Below, in pieces: positions 34,093 to 42,591 of a stretch of DNA of 64,000 nt. Source of the DNA: Methanoculleus oceani. Its GTDB lineage: Archaea > Halobacteriota > Methanomicrobia > Methanomicrobiales > Methanoculleaceae. A model generated the notes under the pieces. That model was given only the letters and a program-made list of their open reading frames with translations, did no database searches and had not been told where the DNA came from. Location of the stretch: contig NZ_QFDM01000001.1 in NCBI RefSeq assembly GCF_023702065.1, forward strand, positions 947,681 to 1,011,680. Reading direction: 5' to 3'. Position 1 is the first letter of the stretch, and every line of letters starts with the position of its first letter. The position numbers and the translations under genes were made by a program.

Positions 34093-35880
34093 ATGGAACA
34101 AGGAAGTCCCGTCCTGATGAAGGCGCTGCTCGCGGCCATCTTCGTCCTTATCGCCCTCATGGCACTGATTGCCTTCTATCCCGGCTTTCAGCAGTTGCCG
34201 TTAACGGACAAGGAGGTTACGATATCCGGCACCCTTGTCTCCGAGGACCGGGACCCCGGCACGATATACATCCTCGCGCTCTACCCGGTCGTTCTTCAGA
34301 AGATACGCGAGGTGGAAACGGAGGTGCAGCCATACGCATCGCGGCACGTTGTCGCGTATACAACCATCAGCGCCCCGGGCTCCTATAGCATCAGGGTTCC
34401 CAAACCCGGCGAATACTTCCTCTATGCCTGGAAAGATACGAACGGTGACGGGGGAATCGATCATGAAGATTACCTGGAACCCGCCGGCTGGTACCGGACC
34501 GACGATTACCTGCTGCCGACGAGCGTTGACGTGACCGACGGCAACGACGTTTCCGGGATTGACCTGACACTGCTCGCCCCGACTCCTTACCCGGATGAGG
34601 AGTTGAGTGTCAGCCGGGGGAGCGGCGGGGGAACCCTGAAGACGATAAAAGGGTATCCGGTCCTGCAACTCCGGGGGACCGACGAAGAGCGGGCGTATGC
34701 CCAGGGATATCTTGTCGGTCCGCAGATCAGGGACTGGGTCGAGTATGTCCTGATCGAGTACTATGCCCGATCTCCGTCGCTCTATGAAAACGACCTCCTT
34801 CCCTTCATCCGGGACAACTTCTCAGCAAACGATCCCTATATTCCCGTTGCCGATGCGATGATCCAGGGCATGCGGGACTCCGAAACCAGCATGCGCATCG
34901 ACGTCCTCAAGCGGGATATCACGCGCGACGATATTCTGGCGATAAATGCTCTTTACTGTATGGTACATCTGAGAGATGCCATACTGAACGAGGAGAAGGG
35001 GGAACCGGGCAGCCCGATGTGTTCAAACGCAGTCGTCTGGGGCAACCTGACCCGGAACGACGAACTTTCCGGTGGGTTGATCCACGGCAAGAACATGGAC
35101 GGAGAGAACGACCTGCGGAAGGTCACGGTGAACACCCTCCTCATCGTCGCAACCGAACCCGAAGAGGGAAGCGGCAAGATGCGGGTCGTGGGTATCGACT
35201 GGCCCGGCTTCTACGGGACATACAACGCCATGAACGAGGAAGGCCTGATCCTGGTCACGCATTCCGTCGGATACGGCCCGAACTTCAGTGCAACGGACCT
35301 GCTAGAATACTCCACGCTCTATATGGAAACCCTGCAGCACTGCCGGACCATCCCCGAGGCGGAAGCCTACTGGATGTCGCGGGACATGACCCGGACGGGA
35401 GGCTGGAATACCGCAGTCTCGGTGCCGTACAAAACGGATCCCAACGAGACCCCGTCGGTGACGTTCGAGTCCGACTCCTATGGCATGGCGGTACGGAGAC
35501 CCGGCGACGTTCCGCCGACCGGCATCCCCGCAATCCTGACGACCAACAGCTTCTATACCTATAACGCCAGACCGGACGCAGAAGCAACAGCCGACGGAGG
35601 GCCGGGATCTATTCTGCCGACCCATTACCGGTACATAGCAATGAACGATACCCTGAACCGGTTCATAAACGAAGGCCGCAGCATCGGCACGCCCGAGATG
35701 ATAGAGATCCTGCGAGCGGCATCGAACTCCACCAGTTACAGCGGTGCCACCGAGTACAGCTATATCGGGTACCCCGACACCATGTCCTTTGCCGTTGCAC
35801 GGGAGGATCTGGAACGGAAGATTCTTGATGCGTCGTACGCGGAGTACACGGCATTCTCCTTTGAGGAGGTCTTCCAGTGA
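34093..35880 (+). CDS. Membrane-anchored C45-type Ntn hydrolase (acyltransferase/amidohydrolase fold)
   Basis: 595-residue protein. One N-terminal hydrophobic helix (about 9-30) anchors it with the rest outside. A beta-rich domain (about 40-165) follows, with DTNGDGGIDHEDY, a calcium-loop-like motif. The main part resembles peptidase family C45 and phospholipase-B-like Ntn hydrolases: GTDEERAYAQGYLVG, then the probable N-terminal nucleophile C310 in SPMCSNAVVWG, then GLIHGKNMDGE. Such enzymes are activated by autocleavage before the Cys and cleave or form amide bonds. The ATG at 34093 has GGAG upstream and lies after the predicted transcription start; 34009 is the alternative. The stop overlaps the deacetylase start. 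The substrate is unknown; an acyl amide on a surface glycan is possible. Confidence 0.8.
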   Translation: MEQGSPVLMKALLAAIFVLIALMALIAFYPGFQQLPLTDKEVTISGTLVSEDRDPGTIYILALYPVVLQKIREVETEVQPYASRHVVAYTTISAPGSYSIRVPKPGEYFLYAWKDTNGDGGIDHEDYLEPAGWYRTDDYLLPTSVDVTDGNDVSGIDLTLLAPTPYPDEELSVSRGSGGGTLKTIKGYPVLQLRGTDEERAYAQGYLVGPQIRDWVEYVLIEYYARSPSLYENDLLPFIRDNFSANDPYIPVADAMIQGMRDSETSMRIDVLKRDITRDDILAINALYCMVHLRDAILNEEKGEPGSPMCSNAVVWGNLTRNDELSGGLIHGKNMDGENDLRKVTVNTLLIVATEPEEGSGKMRVVGIDWPGFYGTYNAMNEEGLILVTHSVGYGPNFSATDLLEYSTLYMETLQHCRTIPEAEAYWMSRDMTRTGGWNTAVSVPYKTDPNETPSVTFESDSYGMAVRRPGDVPPTGIPAILTTNSFYTYNARPDAEATADGGPGSILPTHYRYIAMNDTLNRFINEGRSIGTPEMIEILRAASNSTSYSGATEYSYIGYPDTMSFAVAREDLERKILDASYAEYTAFSFEEVFQ

Positions 35881-37076
35881 CAACCATCTCAGGGACAGAC
35901 GTGTCCGAAAGCAATCGCCGGAGGCCGAACAGGAGCCATGATATGTTAGCGGAACATCAATTGAATGCTGCACTGACCGGAAAGTTATATTCGCCGACTC
36001 AGGGTTACAGGGGAGAGGCATCCCCGAGCATGATGGATCTGCTCCGGCAGGATGGGGAGATATGGGACCTGTTCACCAGACAGGAGGAGTACGGGAGCTG
36101 CGATCAGGACCGGCACGATCGGTTTCCATACTATCGGAGCCGCCACCGGGACATATGCGTGCCCCGGGCATCGCAGGTGCTGGTGGAGAACGGCTTTCAT
36201 TGCGAATACCCGGAATCGCAGCCGTTTGCAATCTGTCTTACGCACGACATCGACACTGTGTACCGGCCTCTCCGTTCCAAAGGTTATGAGATCGCAAAAG
36301 CGCTGAAAGACGGGAATTTTAAGCGTGCCGGCAACACCGCTCTGCAAATGCGCTCGAAGAAACTCCCCGCGTGGAACTTCAAAGAGATCGCCGACCTCGA
36401 GGAGTCCCACGGCGCATGCTCCAGCTTCTACTTCCTTGCCCCGGAGAAGGGGGCACGGGAGTACGCATACGCGCTTGAGGATGTTGAAGGGGAGATGTGC
36501 ACGCTCCTTGATGGGGGGTGGGAGATCGGCCTGCACGGAGGTTGCGAGGCCTACCTGAACCCGGAGAGGCTGCAGGCGGAGAAACGGCGCCTGGAGAAGA
36601 TCCTTAACCGGCAGATAGCCGGGTGCAGAAACCATTTTCTCAAGTTCCGGGTGCCGGAGACCTGGGAACTGCTGGAGGATGCAGGGTTCCTGTATGACAC
36701 CACCCTGGGGTATTCGGACTGTGTCGGGTTTCGGAACGGCATGTGCCACCCTTTTTTGCCTTTCAACCTGAATACCGGCCGGGAGATGGATATCATGGAG
36801 ATCCCGCTCACGATCATGGACCGGACATTGCTCCATTACATGTCGTTGAACCCGGAGCAGGCCTGGGCCCAGATAGAACGCCTCCTCGCCACTGTCGAGC
36901 GGCTTCACGGCGTGATCACCGTACTCTGGCATAACGAATTCATGCTCGGCACGACGCTCCGGTTCTACCGGAAGATCCTGAAGTATGGGCACGATAAGGG
37001 CGCCTGGATGACGAGCGGTGAGGAGATCGCGAAGTGGTGGAAGAAAGAGGGGTTGCGGGCTCCTCCGACTGAGTGA
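35877..37076 (+). CDS. Polysaccharide deacetylase-like protein
   Basis: 399-residue protein with the NodB-type deacetylase pattern: AICLTHDIDTVYRP (about 120-133) holds the metal-binding His-Asp-Asp region, GWEIGLHGGCEAYLNPERL corresponds to the second motif, GCRNHFLKFRVPETWELLEDAG to the Arg/Trp motif (split here in description), and VLWHNEFM to the C-terminal His motif. There is no signal peptide, so it may act in the cytoplasm. The GTG at 35877 overlaps the upstream stop by 4 nt (GTGA); an internal ATG at 35943 is the alternative start. The tight coupling to the Ntn hydrolase suggests both act on acyl groups of the same glycan. The substrate is unproven. Confidence 0.85.
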   Translation: MTTISGTDVSESNRRRPNRSHDMLAEHQLNAALTGKLYSPTQGYRGEASPSMMDLLRQDGEIWDLFTRQEEYGSCDQDRHDRFPYYRSRHRDICVPRASQVLVENGFHCEYPESQPFAICLTHDIDTVYRPLRSKGYEIAKALKDGNFKRAGNTALQMRSKKLPAWNFKEIADLEESHGACSSFYFLAPEKGAREYAYALEDVEGEMCTLLDGGWEIGLHGGCEAYLNPERLQAEKRRLEKILNRQIAGCRNHFLKFRVPETWELLEDAGFLYDTTLGYSDCVGFRNGMCHPFLPFNLNTGREMDIMEIPLTIMDRTLLHYMSLNPEQAWAQIERLLATVERLHGVITVLWHNEFMLGTTLRFYRKILKYGHDKGAWMTSGEEIAKWWKKEGLRAPPTE

Positions 37077-37193
37077 GACAGCCGGCCCGTACGGCCGCCG
37101 GTCAGACTGGCCCACATGGGGAATCCCCCGGATTCACCTGCCTTTTCATGCCCGATCCTTCGAACGGCTTCCGTACAACCCCTGCCGACCCCG

Positions 37194-38684
37194 TCATCGG
37201 AACAACCCCAGCCGCTCCATCCACTCAACGTGTCCCGGGGGGACGGAACCCCGGATCATCCTCAGGACCTCCTTGCGGATCAGGGCATCCGTGAAGAAGA
37301 TCAGGAGGTAGTAGGCCGCCGCGGTCACTCCCGCGACCCCGAGCAGGAGCAGGAACGGGACCCCCGCAAACTTCGCAATTATGAGGGGGAGGGATACACC
37401 GATGCTGAGCAGCAGGTGCCGGGCCAGGCTGAGGACGCTGTCCCGGTACCCGGCCTCAGACTCCCGTATGAGGTAGGCGCTCTTCGCCCCCCAGATGAAA
37501 ACGCCGCCGATGGAAAAGAGCGTGAGCGCTATAATGGGATCGCCGAAGGTGCCGCCGATGTAGAAGAGGAGCGTCAATGCGCACAGGGTCAGGATCTCGA
37601 AGAAGAAAAAAGCCCTCTGCTTGTCGAGAACGCCGAAGAGGGATGTAATGGGTGAGATGATGAATACGGCGAAGATCCATGGAGCGATAATCATCGCATA
37701 GGTGCCTGCTGTGAGCCAGTTTGCACCGAAGACGAAGGTGAAGAGGTCCTGGGCGAGGATCACAAAGACAACGAAAGGGAAAATGCCGATGGAGATCAGC
37801 CTCGTGTGGACCTCACGGACCACGTTCTTTACGTCCCCGGTCTGGATTCTTTCCTCGCTCGCTTTCTGGAAGAACACCTGTGTGATCGATTTCCCTACCA
37901 TCGCCATGGGCAACTTTACTGCCATTATGGCAAGGGCATAGTATCCGACAACAGTCGGGTTGAAGAAGTAGGCAAGCATGAAGGCCGGCAGTTCCCAGGA
38001 TGCGCTGTTGGCAAGGCTGCCGAGAGACGCATAAAGTGAGAAATGCTTATATCGAGCGGCAAGAGCCATCATTCGCTCTCCTGTAACGGTCTTTAAGAGG
38101 GCAGTGTCCTCTTTCAATCCCCGGAGCAGGGAGAGAGTGGCAAGACCCGTCCCTATCACCGAACCGAGTATAAGGCCGAGCGGGGAGGCATGGGCCAGGC
38201 CGCCTCCGATCTGGATCACCCGCGTTGAGACCGTGTTCGTTACGATGCCCCTGGCGATGACGCCGTACCTCACCTTCCGGGAGAGCCATTCATTCAGGAC
38301 CACGATGAGGCTGCTGAAGATGATATAGAGCGGCAGCCATACAAAGTAGTCGGCGATCAGCGGCGTATTGAAGACGCTTCCGAACCAGTCTGCAAACCCG
38401 ACGAAGACGACGCCCACCCCGGTAGAGATACCCAGCAGACAGACGACACACACCCCAAGGATGTTCACGGAATCTTCGTCTCGCTCCGTCACCATGATCG
38501 CGAAGTGATAGGAGAGGTTGGAGACGACCAGTATCACCGCACCTATGGAGAGGAAGAGCTGGTTGACCCCGAAGAATTCCGGTGGATAGAGGCGCGTAAC
38601 CACGGGAATGAGGATTATGGCAACGATCTGGGCAATCACGGTGCCCGACGCCATCTTAAGGAGATTGCTGATGAAGCTCGGCAT
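37194..38684 (-). CDS. Wzx-like polysaccharide flippase, second copy
   Basis: 496-residue membrane protein with about fourteen hydrophobic helices, beginning MPSFISNLLKMASGTVIAQ, a start typical of oligosaccharide flippases of the MOP superfamily. It is predicted to flip lipid-linked glycan units outward. It is only distantly similar to the flippase at 10244-11485, so the two are not recent duplicates and may export different units. A TATA element (GATATATG, 38718-38725) lies about 37 nt upstream of the ATG, giving a leader of about ten bases. It is convergent with the deacetylase gene. Confidence 0.9.
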   Translation of the reverse strand: MPSFISNLLKMASGTVIAQIVAIILIPVVTRLYPPEFFGVNQLFLSIGAVILVVSNLSYHFAIMVTERDEDSVNILGVCVVCLLGISTGVGVVFVGFADWFGSVFNTPLIADYFVWLPLYIIFSSLIVVLNEWLSRKVRYGVIARGIVTNTVSTRVIQIGGGLAHASPLGLILGSVIGTGLATLSLLRGLKEDTALLKTVTGERMMALAARYKHFSLYASLGSLANSASWELPAFMLAYFFNPTVVGYYALAIMAVKLPMAMVGKSITQVFFQKASEERIQTGDVKNVVREVHTRLISIGIFPFVVFVILAQDLFTFVFGANWLTAGTYAMIIAPWIFAVFIISPITSLFGVLDKQRAFFFFEILTLCALTLLFYIGGTFGDPIIALTLFSIGGVFIWGAKSAYLIRESEAGYRDSVLSLARHLLLSIGVSLPLIIAKFAGVPFLLLLGVAGVTAAAYYLLIFFTDALIRKEVLRMIRGSVPPGHVEWMERLGLFR

Positions 38685-39300
38685 GAAGCGATCTCATGCT
38701 TTAGACCCGAGATCAGTGATATATGTTTTGCCCGGACGGCTGAAAAGTCGATAAAAGGCATTGCTGAAGGTGTGCTCTATCGATCCGGCCTGCTCAAACA
38801 CCTGGCCGATCGCAAGACCGGTCCGGCATGAGCCGATGAGCGGCCTGCCCCCCACCTTCCGGCTCCGCGGGATATCCCGTCGGGGAAGGATCCTCGCATC
38901 AGGGACCGGGGAAGTTTCGGTTCGTCACGAGTGGGTATGCCGTTTTCGATTTCATGGGGTGACAGGTATGCACGGAGGCTAGCCCCTCTCATCCGCAGGG
39001 CCTCTCACAGGAGTGTCCGGCAGGAGCGCCCGGAGAACGGGGCCTGGGTGCCGACGGGAGGGTTTTGCACGGCATTGCGTGCATGGATATGAAACGGGTG
39101 CAAAGCGGCTTATGAGTGCCTGCTATCCTTCGCCGAATTCCTGGAGGAGAAGGCGAAAGGCACCATTGGAGTGAAAGGAAGAAGCAGTGCAGCGGAGATC
39201 GGAGATATACATCGGGCAACTCCCTAATCCGTCGCCACTCCTTCGATAGATTCGGATCTCCGCAGGTATTATATGCATGGACTCATGATCGGTTACAACG
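38685..39300. other. Intergenic region between flippase and small membrane genes
   Basis: 616 bp between divergent genes. Promoter elements sit at both ends (38718-38725 minus, 39267-39274 plus). The middle is mixed GC-rich sequence with short frames on both strands and no recognisable protein, tRNA or mobile element. Confidence 0.5.
39267..39274 (+). promoter_or_regulatory. TATA box of small membrane protein gene
   Basis: TATTATAT centred about 30 nt upstream of the ATG at 39301. The spacing supports a near-leaderless mRNA and the reality of the 86-codon gene. Confidence 0.55.
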
Positions 39301-39561
39301 ATGCGGAAGAGAAACGTTGCATCGATCACCCTGGCGGCCTGGATGCTTGCCGTGAGCGGTCTTATGAGTATGCTCCACATTCCGGACCTGAAAATGTTTA
39401 TGGCCACCATACTCGTGGGATTCTTCATCATAGTCTACATCTTCCACCCGGTGTTTTCAAAACCGGGGTATATCCGCAACATACACCGTATGGCAGCAGT
39501 CTGCACGGTGCTCTTCGGTCTGGTCATCGTCCTGAGAATACTGGAACTGGTCAGCGGGTGA
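39301..39561 (+). CDS. Small three-helix membrane protein, unknown
   Basis: 86 residues, not recognised. Three hydrophobic segments are visible, about 7-25, 33-50 and 64-83, separated by short charged turns, with a basic N-terminus (MRKRN). A TATA box 30 nt upstream and the absence of a Shine-Dalgarno sequence fit a leaderless gene. It lies 41 nt before the next gene on the same strand and is probably cotranscribed with it. It could be a small partner of that protein. No function is assigned. Confidence 0.65.
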   Translation: MRKRNVASITLAAWMLAVSGLMSMLHIPDLKMFMATILVGFFIIVYIFHPVFSKPGYIRNIHRMAAVCTVLFGLVIVLRILELVSG

Positions 39562-39602
39562 GGAGTCCCCTGCATCACATAAGTTCTGTTTGAGTGATTG
39601 AC

Positions 39603-40403
39603 ATGGAGACAGACGAACGTGAACGCTACAGAATCGGCGCATCCCTTCTCATAGGTTTTGCAGTCCTGCTCCTCATTGCAGCCCTGGCGACAGATCAGTG
39701 GAGATACATGCAGACCCCCCTCTTCATGCTGAGTACGACCTGCTTCATCGGGGGAGTGTTTCTCTTCGCGTTCGGCGGGGGCGAGTCGGTCGACGCAAGG
39801 TTGGCCAGCCGGCTCTCCCTGCAGGGCATCCCTGCTCTCGGCCGGATCATCCGGAACCTGGGTGGCTACGGGACTGCAATCTTCCTTCCGCCGGATAGCC
39901 CGGACGGGAGGGTTATGCAGTTCATTCCTACCCAGCCCGCCTGCAGGCCCCTTTTCGGAGACGGAGGTGGGTTTGCTTATCACGACGGGAGCACCGGGAC
40001 TATAGCCCATCCCCTGGCGGGTCCCGTTCTCGAGGATCTGAAACGCGACAACGAACTCGTCCTGCCTTCTGAGTACGGCCTGCTGATGGGGGCTATCCGT
40101 GAGGTGTGCGAGGACCTCCTTTCCGTCGCGGACCGGGTGGATATAAGAAGGGTGGACGACACGGTGATCTTTCACCTGCACAACTACCTGTTCTTCTCGG
40201 GCTGTGCTGCACTTCGAAAGGAGTCTCCGGAGGTCTGCATACTCTGCCCCTGCTCGATCTGCAGCCTGATCGCGTGCATGATCGCAGAGGGTCTTAAGTG
40301 CGAGGTTAGCCTGAACTGCGTCACCCTGGATGACTCCGGCCGCTCGCCCGGTATGGAAATCCGCTATACCCTTAAGATGGGCACAGATGAACCGCAATCC
40401 TGA
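39603..40403 (+). CDS. Two-helix membrane protein with Cys-rich soluble domain, unknown
   Basis: 266 residues. Two transmembrane helices (about 12-30 and 38-57) are followed by a soluble domain of about 200 residues. Notable features are PLFGDGGGFAYHDGSTGTI in the middle and a cysteine cluster near the C-terminus, CILCPCSICSLIACMIAEG, with another Cys in LKCEV. The spacing does not match a standard zinc finger or iron-sulfur motif, although metal binding is possible. I believe similar proteins occur in methanogen surface loci but do not recognise a characterised family. The ATG at 39603 is preferred to the TTG at 39594. It is probably in an operon with the 86-residue membrane protein. Confidence 0.8.
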   Translation: METDERERYRIGASLLIGFAVLLLIAALATDQWRYMQTPLFMLSTTCFIGGVFLFAFGGGESVDARLASRLSLQGIPALGRIIRNLGGYGTAIFLPPDSPDGRVMQFIPTQPACRPLFGDGGGFAYHDGSTGTIAHPLAGPVLEDLKRDNELVLPSEYGLLMGAIREVCEDLLSVADRVDIRRVDDTVIFHLHNYLFFSGCAALRKESPEVCILCPCSICSLIACMIAEGLKCEVSLNCVTLDDSGRSPGMEIRYTLKMGTDEPQS

Positions 40404-40469
40404 AGGGGGCCGCACCGTTAATTCCCGGGCCCGTTATGGCAGGACGGTTCGATCCGTCCTCTCCTGGCA

Positions 40470-42401
40470 TCAGTGCAGAAAATGGTAGACTTCGACGGCG
40501 GCGTTTGAGTAAACCTTATCCTCCGTAGACAATCTGCCTGTCATGTTCAGGACATTCTCTTCCGTGGGCCGGTAGGGCTTAAGGCTTTTGTCCGGATCAA
40601 TCTCCGCTTCATCCAGTAGCTCATCCGGCCCGAGGAGGAGCCCTCCATGCATGAACTGGTGATTCAGGAGAACGATATAGCCCGTCTTCTCCGAGATCCT
40701 CAGATCTTCCGGCATCATGCGAGCGGAATAGTAAGGCAGGTTCAGACTTTCAGATTCGTTGATCTTCTTTCTCCCGAAGAATCGCAACGTATAGTAGTCC
40801 GAGTACAGAGGGGATCCGCTGGGCACCGTCGTTAACACGCGATCGAACCCGGCTACCTCGTCCTGGTCGAAAGAGTACCGTTTGTAGCTTGGCTCATCCC
40901 TGACGAGCCCGAGAGAACCGATGCCGTACAGGAGGATCAGGGCAATGAGTACTACCCCGATCCACCTTGATGACTGCCTCACGGCGGACAGGTACCGGGT
41001 GAGAAGGTATATCCCGACACCCATAACGACGGCAAGAATCGGCAGAAACAGAATTGCGAACCGATCGATTCGGAGGATTGCCGCGAACTGGAAGATCACG
41101 GTAAGGATATTCGGAACGTTCAGGAGAACTGCTAACAGTCCTAAAAGGCCAAATACAGCCGAATATTTCGGCTGCTGCTTCCATATAAGATAAATCGCCC
41201 CGATCAATGCGAAGAACACGACGAACAGGCCGTCAATCTGGCTAACCAGGAAATTCCAGCCGTTGTACACCACGTCGGTGAAAACAACCTCCTGGTATAG
41301 CGATAACTCGGTACGCGGGAGCAGTTCCCTCACGAAGGAGTAGGCTACGAAAGTCCAGTAACAGGCAAACAGGGATATGGGGACCATCAGGAAGACCGGA
41401 TCCACGTGCTTCCTTTCCTGGATGGCCCATCCGAGGACGAAGAGGAGCCCGATCAGGATGATGATCATGGGCATGGAGATCTGGTGCGTCAACAGAATGA
41501 AGACGGCCATGATCACGGCGGGGATCTTTCTGGCGGCGGGCCTGACGATGGCATGCTCCGCGTCGGCCTTCGGGCCTGTCATGGTGTAGAGCAGGTACAG
41601 GAGGATGAGAAACCCGACATATGCCATGATCCTCGTCACCATGTACGTCCCGTAGAATATGACGTCGGCGTTCATTGCGTACGCAAGAACCGCCAGAAGG
41701 GCGATCTGTTCGTTACGGAATATGCTGTTGACCAGATAGTACAGGAACAGCACCGTTGAAGCGAAGATCAGGCCCGTGGTGACAAAGAGGGCTGTCTGGA
41801 TATCCATGCCCAGCATCTGCGAAGATTGAGCCACAAATATGTGGTATAGGGGGAAGTAGGTGTATGTTCCGACATCGGGCGGGATGACGTGCCCTGACAG
41901 ATACGTGACCGTGGCCATGTAACTGTGCGACAGGATATCCGTTGTCCCGAAGTACAGAGCCGGCCGCAGGGTGTAGCTGTAGATCGTGATTGCGAGCGTG
42001 AGCATGGTCTCAAGGAGCACCGTCACCGGGCGTAGCCGCCAGGACAGTATCTGGACGAAGATTGTCGTGTACAGGATGAGTGCCGGAAACAGGCCCAGTT
42101 CGAAATCGATGTCCGTTACGAGCAGGACCAGGACGGCAAGCGTGGAGTACAGCAGGAAGAATACCGGAGACAAGAGAAGGCTATACCGAAATACCGCCGC
42201 TTTCTCTGACAGGTCGGGATCCCTTTTCTTTATGAGAATGAATACGGCACACGCGATGATCGCAGGAACCGCTATGATTGAACCGTTGACCAGATAGCTC
42301 ATTCTGTCGATATAGACACAGAAGATGCAGCCGACGATGTAGAAAGAGAGCGTCAGGTACGGGAGGATGTTGGCCAGCCTCTCAAGCGATCGGATCTTCA
42401 T
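40470..42401 (-). CDS. Multi-pass membrane protein, probable GT-C glycosyltransferase
   Basis: 643-residue membrane protein with many helices over about 1-510 and a hydrophilic C-terminal tail. The overall plan resembles the DUF2206-like protein at 11552-13759. An early extracytoplasmic loop reads LYFGTTDILSHSYMATV, with acidic and His residues positioned as in GT-C enzymes, and TYFPLYHIF follows. The start at 42401 (MKIRSLERL) is chosen because the upstream extension is Arg/Ser-rich and lacks a promoter context. It likely transfers a sugar from a polyprenyl-phosphate donor on the outside, but this is inferred. It lies near the second flippase, as the other GT-C-like gene lies near the first. 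Confidence 0.75.
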   Translation of the reverse strand: MKIRSLERLANILPYLTLSFYIVGCIFCVYIDRMSYLVNGSIIAVPAIIACAVFILIKKRDPDLSEKAAVFRYSLLLSPVFFLLYSTLAVLVLLVTDIDFELGLFPALILYTTIFVQILSWRLRPVTVLLETMLTLAITIYSYTLRPALYFGTTDILSHSYMATVTYLSGHVIPPDVGTYTYFPLYHIFVAQSSQMLGMDIQTALFVTTGLIFASTVLFLYYLVNSIFRNEQIALLAVLAYAMNADVIFYGTYMVTRIMAYVGFLILLYLLYTMTGPKADAEHAIVRPAARKIPAVIMAVFILLTHQISMPMIIILIGLLFVLGWAIQERKHVDPVFLMVPISLFACYWTFVAYSFVRELLPRTELSLYQEVVFTDVVYNGWNFLVSQIDGLFVVFFALIGAIYLIWKQQPKYSAVFGLLGLLAVLLNVPNILTVIFQFAAILRIDRFAILFLPILAVVMGVGIYLLTRYLSAVRQSSRWIGVVLIALILLYGIGSLGLVRDEPSYKRYSFDQDEVAGFDRVLTTVPSGSPLYSDYYTLRFFGRKKINESESLNLPYYSARMMPEDLRISEKTGYIVLLNHQFMHGGLLLGPDELLDEAEIDPDKSLKPYRPTEENVLNMTGRLSTEDKVYSNAAVEVYHFLH

Positions 42402-42591
42402 TTTCAGACCGAACCGCACTTCAACGCTCAAACCTAATAAAGTTAAGTTTGCGAACCGTCGGCGCCCCGGCGAAAGGGTGCTCCAGAATATTCTGCGTGC
42501 GGTCTGAGTAAGTTCTGTATTGGCGGAAGGGGAGCAGCGGGTTATGCTGTCTCGCACACAGGGCCTGCCCCGTCCGGTGGCGCCTTTTCCT

